Of a DNA stretch of 8,096 bases, positions 1 to 6,257 are shown in pieces (within the stretch, counting starts at the first letter, position 1; the number at the start of each line of letters is the position of its first letter). The stretch covers positions 1 to 8,096 of the forward strand of contig JANXLS010000347.1 in the NCBI GenBank assembly GCA_025355035.1, in the 5' to 3' direction. Source of the DNA: Planctomycetota bacterium (GTDB lineage: Bacteria; Planctomycetota; SZUA-567; H5-PLA8). The position numbers and the translations under genes are program-made. The notes below the pieces were generated by a model. The model saw only the letters and a list, made by a program, of their open reading frames with translations. It had not been told where the DNA came from and ran no database searches.

Positions 1-48
1 GTTGAAGCACTGACACTGGCTGCCGGTGCAGTAAAACGCCAAGCGTAG
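1..48 (+). CDS. Possible 3' end of an unidentified gene
   Basis: The first 48 bases read in frame as VEALTLAAGAVKRQA followed by a TAG stop at 46-48. The composition (Ala/Leu-rich helix with a basic end) looks like the C-terminus of a real protein, and the frame is open to the window edge. Only 15 residues are visible, so no family can be assigned, and an open stretch this short can occur by chance. If real, it is the gene upstream of the gene-free region and of the first palindromic site at 148-162, and would belong to the same element as the primase-helicase. Confidence 0.28.
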   Translation, partial: VEALTLAAGAVKRQA

Positions 49-147
49 ACCTGCTCGTTCCGGCTAAACTACCAGAAGTAATTAACCATTCCGTTTCTCG
101 TCGAATTTACGCTCAGAATCCATACGCCGTTCTCGTGGTCTAGACGA

Positions 148-162
148 TTGACACAGTGTCAA
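148..162. promoter_or_regulatory. 15-bp palindrome, copy 1 (TTGACACAGTGTCAA)
   Basis: A perfect inverted repeat with a single unpaired central base, TTGACAC-A-GTGTCAA. The flanks are also shared with the other copies: GA on the left and C on the right, giving the 18-mer GATTGACACWGTGTCAAC. The conserved flanks are not symmetric, so the site has a direction. It lies 100 bases after the stop of the possible gene fragment at the left edge. The form suits a binding site for a dimeric DNA-binding protein such as an element-encoded repressor; no such protein is visible in the window. Confidence 0.6.
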
Positions 163-283
163 CAACTTTCCGCCGACTGGCTAATGCTCCGCGCAACCCA
201 CTCGTCGTTTGCAGACCGCTTCGTTTTCACGCACTGAATGCTTTAACTGTAGGGTCCACGGTTGAATTAGGTCGATTCAGGGG

Positions 284-295
284 CGATTGACACAG
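284..295. promoter_or_regulatory. Half copy of the palindromic site
   Basis: The 12-mer CGATTGACACAG is identical to the left half and centre of the palindrome at 148-162, but the right half has diverged to AATCG. It has the same orientation as the full copies and again lies outside any gene. It may be a decayed or weaker binding site; a 12-base match could also be partly chance. Confidence 0.4.
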
Positions 296-661
296 AATCG
301 TGGCATAACCCGCAGGAACTTTTGGACGTGGGACAGAACAGGAATACTCTGAACGCGATGCTCAACTCCGCACTTCATCCCAACCCTTCGACCCGATTCG
401 ATACAACTGAACCGCCACTTTTGAATCTTCACTTCCCCAAAGCGGGGATGCGGAATGAAAGCCGCGTAGACCACACCGTTACATTCCCGCGCTGGAGCCA
501 AAAGCGAATTCCGGAAATTCTCGAATCGATCCTTCGTAGTCAAGACCGGCCCGATGAACAATTTTTGGGAAGCAGCGCTGCCGACCAGCTTGGAGAAGTC
601 GATTATCGATTCTTTTTACGCCGTTAAATGTTGACAGCGGCAAGAACACCCTCGTCGATGA

Positions 662-676
662 TTGACACTGTGTCAA
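662..676. promoter_or_regulatory. 15-bp palindrome, copy 2, just upstream of the primase-helicase
   Basis: TTGACAC-T-GTGTCAA, flanked by GA and C as in the other full copies. It ends 79 bases before the preferred ATG of the primase-helicase gene. Its first six bases match the -35 consensus TTGACA, and 17 bases further on lies TGAAAA (685-690), a poor -10 match. The site could therefore overlap the promoter of the large gene, so that a bound protein would block transcription. The overlap with a promoter is inferred; the palindrome itself is directly visible. Confidence 0.6.
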
Positions 677-755
677 CACTTCTCTGAAAAACTCGCTCGT
701 ATTGGGAGTCATTTTTTGCGTTGCGCGACAAAATAAATTCGTAGACAATTCGTGC

Positions 756-3581
756 ATGAATCCGACTTCGATGAAATTCGACCTCAAAGCAGCGCGTGAA
801 TTCTATGAATTCTTACCGTGGGCCAACCGTCCCGGCTGCCTCACAATGCTTCAATTAAAAATTCCGGGCGAGAAAAAGGGAACGTCTGTTTTGAGGAGTC
901 TCGCTTATAATGAATACTCATTTGAAAATCTTTTAAAAGATCGTCCCTCTGATGCTGCCTTCAATAGGCCCCGCGATTTTTATCTCTGCACGAACCCGAT
1001 CAACGGTAGCTTCGAAGACTATTTTCACGGCCCATTTCTAAAAACTAGCTTTTGGCCTTCCACGGAGCCGTTCAAACCGCTCGATAAATACGCTATCGCC
1101 GCGTATGAAATGTTGTGCCTCGACATTGACGACCCAGTTTTAGCGTCTGCGAAAAAGACGGCGTACGCGATTCTAATGGGCTTGAAGGCGAAGTCTTACA
1201 AAATAATTCACAGCGGCTATGGGCTGCATATCTGGATTCCACTGCCTCCGCAAGAGCGGTTGGCATCCTCACGCATTTTGAAACCAGCAATCGTTAAGAT
1301 CGGAAACTTGACAGGAACACAGGCGCAAACAATCGACGATCAACCTCTAACACGATTCGCAGTTTTGCGTGTTCCGGGAACATACAATACGAAAAACGCT
1401 GATAAGCCGATTCTCGTCAAATGTATCGAGACAAAAAAGGGGGGAGCGAAAGCAAACGAGAGCGTAGCGGAGTTTCTTGCTGAGCGTCTAAAAGAGAAAC
1501 TACCGGAAAAAGTGCGGCGCGATTCTATCCAATGTACGGTTCCTGAGAGTTACCAGACAGTTGAAGAAGCCTCACTTTGGCTTGCGGAGCGACTTGGCAG
1601 TGCGATTTATGACGATTCAAATCCGTTCGAACATTTCAATGAACACGGTATCCATGTCTTTAATGTTCCTGCTGGACTTGGCAAGACTGAGATTGCAGCA
1701 TTCTGTGCCGCGAATTCCGAAAAAGGCATTTTGTATCTTGCTCCACGCCATGCACTCCTTGCCGAAATCCTAAAAACGACACAGGGATACATTGATGAAC
1801 TTGGAGAAGATGAATTCCGCACTGCTCGAAAACTCCCGCAGTTCAGGGAGGCCCTTTGCGTCGAATCCATGTTCAAAAAAGCTGACGCTGCCAAACAGAA
1901 GGGGTATCTCTTGGAAGTTTGCAGGACATGCCCGCTTTATAAATTAGACGAACGTAAGCGGTACAAATGCAAATATCACCGACGTAGAGAGTTCGCAAAG
2001 CGAGCGGATATTCTATTCGCTCCGAAGCACTACATTAAAATCCCCCCTTTCTGGAAAAAGTACGGTAAGAATAGGGAATTGGTCATAATTGACGAATCGG
2101 CGCTGGACGAATTTCAGGAAGAAGTGAAAGTTTCGATCGCCACAATTACCCATCTTCGAAAAAGCATCAGGACGCAGTCAAATCTTGCATTCATTAAGCC
2201 AATGCAATATTTATTGAAACGAATTTCGTCTCATAGGGAAGAGGGATTGTTAGGTTCAATCGGAGAGCTTGCCATATCTCAAACTGCCCGTGATTCCTCA
2301 GTTGCTCTTCCGAAGTGGAGCAAGGACTTCAGAGATAAACTCTTCGGGGTCTTTGCCGCAACGCCAGTTCGTAGAAGAAAATTGATGCGTTCAATCGAAA
2401 AGCTGTTAAATGCTTTTTCCAGAACCAAAGGAAAGGCTCTTCTATACTATCGGGGCGAAAACGTAACGCAGCCATTTATACAATTCTACGTCCCACATTT
2501 TCTCCCGGAAGGACGAACGTATCTCCTATTTGACGCGACCAGTGACAAGAGGCTTTTAGATGCGCATTTTAAAAACGACCTGACCGCGAGCAGGGGGTGG
2601 CGTGGTCTGCCAATTTCCGTTTACACACCGCCGAAGATCGTTCCGAACAAAGGCTGCATCATTCAAATTATGGACCAGCTTTGCGGCAAGCGGTCAGTGC
2701 TCAGACAACTGGAATACAAAGGAAATAAAAGCCGTAAGAAGAAAATCATTGGATTGATCGACCGTTTGATTGAGAAGCATCCAGACGCGAAAAACATCGG
2801 GCTTATCGCCCACAGGGATACAGTTCTTCTCTTCCATGAGAAACTGGACGCGAAAACACGAGTGACGAAAACCGGCTATTTTGGAAATCTCCGGGGAACC
2901 AATGATTTCGTAGGCTGCGACGTTTTAATCGTCGTTGGAACCTATCGAATTCCACCGTCAGTAGTTGGGCAACGCGCGGCTGCGTTCTCGTTAAATCCGG
3001 ACGATGTTGAAATGACGACGGAAGTTTCTTGGCGTTCCATTGACGACAAAATGCGAAAAGAACGTTGGTCACTTCTTGCACCATGGCCAAGAGAGGCCAG
3101 CGAATTTCAAAAAGCCGTTCACAAATCGTATGTCGAGGGTGAACTTATTCAAGCCATTGGCCGCGCACGCACGATTCGCGAGAATGTGACCGTTTACGTG
3201 CTCACGAACGAGCTAATTGATTTGCCGGGAATCCAACGCGTTTTTTCGAGCGAGCTTTTTCCGGGAAGGACGCAAGCGCAGCGTAGACTGGATGAAAAGT
3301 CCGAAGTTTATCCAGAGCTTTGCGGATTTATCGAAGAGCTTTTGGACGACGGCATCACGGTGTACCCCAAAGTCATTGCGGAGCAAAGAGCGAAGCGGTA
3401 TCCAACACATGCCAAAAAGTTCAATCGGAACATGATTAAGCAAAAAGACGTTAGCGGAGTTTCACCTTGGAGTCGATGGGTCGGTGAGAATGGAGACCGC
3501 AAGGATTTGGTTGAAAAGCAGTTACCGGGTAAACCTGATAAAAGCGGCAAGAAGCCCTCCGGGTTCACGAAGAGAGCTTGA
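756..3581 (+). CDS. PrimPol-type DNA primase fused to SF2 helicase
   Basis: Predicted replication protein joining an archaeo-eukaryotic-type primase/polymerase to a superfamily 2 helicase. Numbering from ATG 756 (941 residues). The PrimPol part has LDIDDP with metal-binding D123/D125, SGYGLH at 153-158, and an IDD at 193-195 before RVPGTYNTK (205-213), the Arg-x-Pro-Gly-Thr pattern of RepB'/bacterial PrimPols. The helicase part has Walker A PAGLGKTE (305-312), Walker B VIIDES (443-448), LLFDATSD (590-597), motif IV near 680-689, RGTNDFVGCDVLIVVGT (713-729) and motif VI QAIGRAR (799-805). Between the Walker motifs, C368, C389, C392 and C405 precede RADILFAPKHY, like the cysteine cluster and following motif of XPD/DinG helicases; zinc binding is the alternative. 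The tail is basic. The frame is open from a TTG at 702, but the 18 extra residues look unlike protein and no start (702, 756 or 771) has a good ribosome binding site. Palindromes flank the gene. Likely function: replication of the mobile element, by analogy with such fusions in plasmids and viruses. Confidence 0.9.
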   Translation: MNPTSMKFDLKAAREFYEFLPWANRPGCLTMLQLKIPGEKKGTSVLRSLAYNEYSFENLLKDRPSDAAFNRPRDFYLCTNPINGSFEDYFHGPFLKTSFWPSTEPFKPLDKYAIAAYEMLCLDIDDPVLASAKKTAYAILMGLKAKSYKIIHSGYGLHIWIPLPPQERLASSRILKPAIVKIGNLTGTQAQTIDDQPLTRFAVLRVPGTYNTKNADKPILVKCIETKKGGAKANESVAEFLAERLKEKLPEKVRRDSIQCTVPESYQTVEEASLWLAERLGSAIYDDSNPFEHFNEHGIHVFNVPAGLGKTEIAAFCAANSEKGILYLAPRHALLAEILKTTQGYIDELGEDEFRTARKLPQFREALCVESMFKKADAAKQKGYLLEVCRTCPLYKLDERKRYKCKYHRRREFAKRADILFAPKHYIKIPPFWKKYGKNRELVIIDESALDEFQEEVKVSIATITHLRKSIRTQSNLAFIKPMQYLLKRISSHREEGLLGSIGELAISQTARDSSVALPKWSKDFRDKLFGVFAATPVRRRKLMRSIEKLLNAFSRTKGKALLYYRGENVTQPFIQFYVPHFLPEGRTYLLFDATSDKRLLDAHFKNDLTASRGWRGLPISVYTPPKIVPNKGCIIQIMDQLCGKRSVLRQLEYKGNKSRKKKIIGLIDRLIEKHPDAKNIGLIAHRDTVLLFHEKLDAKTRVTKTGYFGNLRGTNDFVGCDVLIVVGTYRIPPSVVGQRAAAFSLNPDDVEMTTEVSWRSIDDKMRKERWSLLAPWPREASEFQKAVHKSYVEGELIQAIGRARTIRENVTVYVLTNELIDLPGIQRVFSSELFPGRTQAQRRLDEKSEVYPELCGFIEELLDDGITVYPKVIAEQRAKRYPTHAKKFNRNMIKQKDVSGVSPWSRWVGENGDRKDLVEKQLPGKPDKSGKKPSGFTKRA

Positions 3582-3586
3582 ACCGA

Positions 3587-3601
3587 TTGACACTGTGTCA
3601 A
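3587..3601. promoter_or_regulatory. 15-bp palindrome, copy 3, just after the primase-helicase
   Basis: TTGACAC-T-GTGTCAA starts five bases after the TGA of the primase-helicase gene and is identical to copy 2, including the GA and C flanks. The 257 bases from here to the first small gene contain a run of eight C (3683-3690) but no gene and no promoter that I can defend. Placed immediately behind a stop codon and oriented like the other copies, the site could either control the downstream small genes or act as a transcription roadblock. Confidence 0.6.
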
Positions 3602-3858
3602 CGCTGAATATGCACGGTATAGATTTTAGTCCTCCGAACCTTAATATAGACAAATCGACCCTTATCTCTTGCATATTCGATTCCCCCCCCGCGCTTGTTG
3701 AAAACACGTCGCAGCGAATCCGCACGGGACCCGGAGCCGATCACGATTTGCTTGAATTCGCGAGAGTGGCATCGTAGCCTTTCATATTCGTCGAGTCTCC
3801 AGCGGCCAAATGAGTTTGAAGCGTTGCGGCCAATATCGGGAAGTGTTTGGAGTCAACC

Positions 3859-4191
3859 ATGAAATTCAGTAAAGAAGTAAAAGCAAAGCTTATCGAGCAG
3901 TGGAAGCGCATCAATTACGCAAAGCCGGGTTCTTGTTTAATTGATGCGCCGCCCGTAGCGATCGAGGTGCTCGACGCGTTCACCGAAGAAGTTCTCGAAA
4001 GACAAGCTGTTTCAACAATGGACGAAGCGTTAAAACTTAAAAGAGCGCTTTTGAAGAAATGCGAGAAAGTGTTGGAGGAGAAATACCGAGCAGCCGGGAA
4101 AGACCCTGACGACGCTTTTGTTACGGCACGGATTGTATTCCGAGGAGGCGAGGTTGGTGTTAAAAGTGTAGCGAACGGATTTCAACAGTGA
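3859..4191 (+). CDS. Small hypothetical protein, first of a tandem paralog pair
   Basis: Encodes 110 residues of a family I do not recognise. The ATG at 3859 is chosen over a TTG at 3847 because GGAG (3849-3852) sits six bases before it. The protein is soluble-looking, with no signal peptide or membrane segment. It has a basic, helical N-terminus (1-20), a core with PP at 31-32, EVLDA (36-40), and a charged, probably helical stretch KKCEKVLEEKYRAAGKDP (66-83). Residues 30-94 align without gaps to the product of the next gene, with 36 of 65 positions identical by hand count; the N-termini differ, and this protein has a 16-residue extra tail. The stop lies three bases before the next start, so the two are probably translated together. 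It sits between the primase-helicase and the attachment site, suggesting an accessory role in the element; the function is unknown. Confidence 0.75.
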   Translation: MKFSKEVKAKLIEQWKRINYAKPGSCLIDAPPVAIEVLDAFTEEVLERQAVSTMDEALKLKRALLKKCEKVLEEKYRAAGKDPDDAFVTARIVFRGGEVGVKSVANGFQQ

Positions 4192-4194
4192 GCG

Positions 4195-4488
4195 ATGAAA
4201 AAAACAAAAGTTGAGCGTGAAAAGCTAAAACTAGCTCTGAAAAAGCTTCGCTCGCTGGACGACGGTGAGACGAGTGTCAGTTTGCCTCCCGCCGCAGTGG
4301 AAGTTTTCGATGCTTCGACTAAGGAAGTTTTGGGACAAAGATATGTTTTCACGACGGACGAAGCTGTGGCAGTTTTGAAGGCGCTAAAGAAAAAGTGCGA
4401 GAAGGAATTCGAAGAAAAATACCGCGCGTCGGGCCGAGACCCTGAACATGCCGATGTTAAAACGCGGCTCGTAGTCCTGAAATATTGA
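4195..4488 (+). CDS. Small hypothetical protein, second of a tandem paralog pair
   Basis: Encodes 97 residues, paralogous to the preceding gene product over residues 30-94. Shared features include PP (31-32), EVFDA (36-40), a TDEA stretch (54-57), KKKCEKEFEEKYRASGRDP (65-83) and R91. The single cysteine (C68) is conserved in both. The N-terminus is strongly basic (MKKTKVEREKLKLALKKLR) and could bind nucleic acid, but that is inference. The ATG follows the upstream stop by three bases and has no clear ribosome binding site of its own, which points to translational coupling. A hairpin terminator follows 18 bases after the stop. I recognise no known family and assign no function. Confidence 0.75.
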   Translation: MKKTKVEREKLKLALKKLRSLDDGETSVSLPPAAVEVFDASTKEVLGQRYVFTTDEAVAVLKALKKKCEKEFEEKYRASGRDPEHADVKTRLVVLKY

Positions 4489-4506
4489 AAATATTTCACT
4501 CACGTC

Positions 4507-4536
4507 AAACCGCGAGTCGAAAAGCGGTTTTGTTGT
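4507..4536 (+). terminator. Probable intrinsic terminator of the small-gene pair
   Basis: AAACCGC (4507-4513) pairs perfectly with GCGGTTT (4524-4530) around a ten-base loop, followed by TGTTGT. The stem is seven pairs, with a T-rich though interrupted tail. It begins 18 bases after the stop of the second small gene, the expected place for ending that transcript. The tail merges with the first of three direct repeats, so the sequence may serve both purposes. Confidence 0.55.
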
Positions 4537-4562
4537 ACACTTGTTGTACGGATTTGTTGTAC
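4530..4562. repeat. Three direct repeats TTGTTGTAC beside the tRNA remnant
   Basis: Identical 9-mers lie at 4530-4538, 4541-4549 and 4554-4562, with start-to-start spacing of 11 and 13 bases, about one helical turn. They stand about 30 bases from the end of the truncated tRNA gene, on the element side. Short, phased direct repeats beside a core site are what arm-type binding sites of tyrosine recombinases look like, so I infer that they belong to an attachment site. Another DNA-binding protein is also possible. Confidence 0.6.
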
Positions 4563-4573
4563 AAAATGAAATT

Positions 4574-4599
4574 CTCATAGGGGGAAGTCGAATTATGAG
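4574..4599. other. Candidate attachment-site core with inverted repeat
   Basis: CTCATA (4574-4579) and TATGAG (4594-4599) form an inverted repeat with a 14-base spacer. The right arm is the anticodon-loop sequence of the tRNA-Met remnant (CTCATAA on the minus strand), while the left arm lies in non-tRNA sequence. Tyrosine recombinases commonly cross over in tRNA anticodon loops and bind inverted arms about the crossover, so this is the likely boundary between element (left) and chromosome (right). The exact crossover cannot be fixed without the opposite end or an empty site. Confidence 0.45.
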
Positions 4600-4630
4600 T
4601 CCCCTGCTCTCACCGCTGAGCTATAGGCCC
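4592..4630 (-). pseudogene. 5' half of a tRNA-Met (CAU) gene, truncated in the anticodon arm
   Basis: Read on the minus strand from 4630, the sequence gives acceptor strand GGGCCTA, TA, D-stem GCTC, loop AGCGGTGA, GAGC, A, anticodon strand GGGGA and loop CTCATAA with anticodon CAT at its centre. This is a good match to the first 38 to 39 positions of a bacterial elongator tRNA-Met. After one more T, the expected stem partner, variable loop, T arm and TAGGCCC acceptor partner are missing. TTCGACTTCCCC follows instead. This contains a T-loop-like TTCGACT and could reflect an internal deletion, but the sequence after it does not pair with the acceptor. I see no 3' half anywhere in the window. 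The best reading is a tRNA gene cut by integration of the element to the left. Confidence 0.7.
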
Positions 4631-4656
4631 GACACTTACCGTTTCTGCCGGTCATG

Positions 4657-4684
4657 CAAATAACACAATTGTGAAAACTTGCAA
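4657..4684 (-). promoter_or_regulatory. Possible promoter of the tRNA-Met remnant
   Basis: On the minus strand, TTGCAA (4684-4679) is followed after 16 bases by TATTTG (4662-4657), 26 bases before the first tRNA base. The matches to the -35 and -10 consensus are moderate. The spacer includes the ten-base palindrome CACAATTGTG (4664-4673). If active, it would now drive a truncated tRNA running into the element antisense to the small genes. Confidence 0.28.
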
Positions 4685-4700
4685 TCGCGTTTGCGCGGAC

Positions 4701-4776
4701 TCGTTTAGAGCCCGCACGCATGTAAAAGAACCGGGTACGGCCCATGGGCACAACACTTCGGTTTGTCGTTTAGAGC
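4701..4776. repeat. Two 11-bp direct repeats in the region between tRNA remnant and alr
   Basis: TCGTTTAGAGC occurs at 4701-4711 and 4766-4776. The roughly 300 bases from 4631 to 4931 contain no open frame that I would call a gene. Apart from this repeat pair and the possible tRNA promoter, I see only weak hairpins such as TGTC/GACA around 4789-4800, and no clear terminator for alr. The repeat's meaning is unknown and a pair this short may be coincidental. Confidence 0.35.
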
Positions 4777-4931
4777 GGTTTTCAAATGTCTGAAGACAAA
4801 TCTGCTTGCGGCGGTCTGCGCGGTACTTCGTCAGACTCGCTTAACGTAGTCTCCAAATACGTTTCGTTCGTCTTCCTCGTCCCGCTTGCCCGGCGCGGCG
4901 CATCTTTGTCTCCATCCACTTGAAAAACGCT

Positions 4932-6218
4932 CTAGGCGCTGGCAATTTGAATGATATTTTTGCTGGTGGACTTCTTTTCTTTTTCAATCAGTACAGACGG
5001 CTTGCGGAGTTCGAAGCCCGATTCGAGGGTTTCGATTTTGCGTTCACCGAAGTACAGACGCTTGACGTTCGCTCCCATTTGCGTAGTGACGACGTAAGGG
5101 ATCGTGCCGGATTTTTCGGCGATTTCCTCGACGGTGATTCGGTTTTCGATGTTGCCGCCGATCAAGGTGACCTCTTCGCCGACTTCTGGGACGCCGTGTT
5201 CGCTGTTTTCGAGTTGACTGACATCGGCGACGATCAGGTTCATGGACACGGTGCCGACGACGGGGACGCGTTCGCCTCTGACGATGACCGAGCCTCGCCC
5301 GGTCAGCGCGCGGCGATAGCCTTCGTTGTAGCCGACGGGCAGGAGCGCGAGCAACGATTCTTTTTGACAGATGTGACGGCGATTGTAGCCGACGGTGCAG
5401 CCGGCCGGGCGGCGGTCAATGCCCATGATTTTTGTGTGCATCGAAAGCGAGGGGATCAATTCGAGGGTATCGCGATCGGCGGACCAGGCTCGCATGCCGT
5501 GCAGCAGCGCTCCGCAGCGGACCATATCGAGCTGGGCTTTCGGATGGAAGACGGTGCCGGCGGAATTCGCCGCGTGACGGATGCGGAATTGAATGCCGCG
5601 ATCTTCACAGGCTCGGAGCAGGCGGCGGAAGAGTTCGACTTGTTCAACGGTCGGATAAGGGTCGGGTTCTTCGGCGCTGGAGAAATGGGTGAAGATGCCT
5701 TCGAGATCGAGGCGCTTTTCTTCCTTGATCCACGACGCGGCGGTCAGCACTTCGCCGGGGTTGAATCCGCCGCGACCCATGCCGGTATCGGCGAGCAGAT
5801 GGACGGGGGTTTTCCTGCCGGCGCGTTTGCCCTGATTCAATGCTCGCGAACGATCGGCGAGCGCTTTGATTTCGGCCATACTGGAGACGGCGAAAGTGAG
5901 ATCCGCGAGGATTCCGCCGGCGATTTCTTCTTGAAGGCAAGAGGTCAACAGTTGGATCGGAGCGGTGATACCCGCTTGGCGGAGGACGACGCCTTCGGCG
6001 ACATCGTTGACTCCGAGGCGAGTGGCTCCAGCTTCGAGCGCGGCTTTGGCGACCTGTTCGGAGCCGTGGCCGTAGGCGGAGGACTTGACCACCGCCATCA
6101 GGGACGCGCCGTTTTTCAACTGGCGCAAGAGGACGCGCGTGTTGTGACGGACCGCTTTCAAATCGATGCGAGCCCAAACGCGGGCGGTGTCGTTCAAGAC
6201 CGGTTCAATGGCGTTCAC
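4932..6218 (-). CDS. alr: Alanine racemase
   Basis: Cytoplasmic PLP enzyme converting L-alanine to D-alanine for peptidoglycan. Numbering from the preferred GTG at 6218 (428 residues). The PLP-binding lysine is K45 in AVVKSSAYGHG (family: AVVKADAYGHG), followed by the DTGMGRGGF motif (144-152), RHAANSAG (214-221), catalytic-tyrosine region TVGYNRRHI (Y278), PVGYNEGYRRAL and GTVSMN (322-327). Oddities: the position two before the DTGM aspartate, usually a carbamylated lysine, is leucine (L142); GYADG is GYNEG; and about 35 lysine-rich residues extend past the usual end near KRLYF. Families usually run 360 to 390 residues. The ATG at 6257 adds 13 residues, but the codons after it are themselves a strong ribosome binding site, GGGGGAGGG (6234-6226), correctly spaced from GTG 6218, so I prefer the shorter form. 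It appears to be a single-gene unit on the chromosomal side of the junction. The assignment is firm; substrate preference for alanine is assumed from the family. Confidence 0.93.
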   Translation of the reverse strand: MNAIEPVLNDTARVWARIDLKAVRHNTRVLLRQLKNGASLMAVVKSSAYGHGSEQVAKAALEAGATRLGVNDVAEGVVLRQAGITAPIQLLTSCLQEEIAGGILADLTFAVSSMAEIKALADRSRALNQGKRAGRKTPVHLLADTGMGRGGFNPGEVLTAASWIKEEKRLDLEGIFTHFSSAEEPDPYPTVEQVELFRRLLRACEDRGIQFRIRHAANSAGTVFHPKAQLDMVRCGALLHGMRAWSADRDTLELIPSLSMHTKIMGIDRRPAGCTVGYNRRHICQKESLLALLPVGYNEGYRRALTGRGSVIVRGERVPVVGTVSMNLIVADVSQLENSEHGVPEVGEEVTLIGGNIENRITVEEIAEKSGTIPYVVTTQMGANVKRLYFGERKIETLESGFELRKPSVLIEKEKKSTSKNIIQIASA

Positions 6219-6225
6219 TGAGAAT

Positions 6226-6234
6226 CCCTCCCCC
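6226..6234 (-). promoter_or_regulatory. Strong ribosome binding site deciding the alr start
   Basis: On the minus strand GGGGGAGGG, containing the GGAGG core at 6231-6227, lies eight bases upstream of GTG 6218. No comparable site precedes the in-frame ATG at 6257. This favours translation from the GTG and makes the longer protein form unlikely. Confidence 0.6.
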
Positions 6235-6257
6235 ACTATCCCCTGTCGCACTCGCAT

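Larger units (their letters stand above)
49..755. other. Gene-free region upstream of the primase-helicase
   Basis: About 700 bases in which I find no convincing gene. The open frames present (plus 322-627; minus 277-561; minus 479-787) lack a ribosome binding site, those at 322 and 561 start with TTG, and none gives a recognisable protein. The region holds one full 15-bp palindrome (148-162), a half copy (284-295), and a second full palindrome at its right end (662-676). A gene-poor stretch with repeated palindromes next to a replication gene could be a control region or replication origin, but I see no AT-rich unwinding block or iteron series, so this is only an inference. An undetected small RNA or decayed gene is also possible. 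Confidence 0.5.

Noticed and set aside
148..676. Palindromes as plain promoters because they contain TTGACA
   Set aside because: Copy 1 has no -10 element at a proper distance and copy 2 only TGAAAA. Conservation covers the whole palindrome and its flanks, so a protein-binding site explains it better; promoter overlap at copy 2 remains possible.
277..787. Three overlapping short open frames (plus 322-627, minus 277-561, minus 479-787)
   Set aside because: They overlap each other on both strands, two rely on TTG starts, none has a ribosome binding site, and one runs into the primase-helicase gene. None could be matched to a known protein pattern.
3484..3777. Plus-strand open frame overlapping the end of the primase-helicase
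   Set aside because: It starts inside the last 100 bases of a firm gene in another frame, passes through the palindrome at 3587-3601, and shows no conserved motif or ribosome binding site.
4200..4630. tRNA-Met interrupted by a group I intron rather than truncated
   Set aside because: Such introns do occur in anticodon loops, but the reverse complement of a tRNA 3' half (GGGCCTA partner and T arm) is absent to the left, and the two small genes occupy that space.
4920..6221. Long open frame on the plus strand opposite alr
   Set aside because: It is almost exactly antisense to a well-supported alanine racemase. Its product is rich in Gly, Asp, Phe and Ala as expected from the reverse of GC-rich codons, and shows no family motif.
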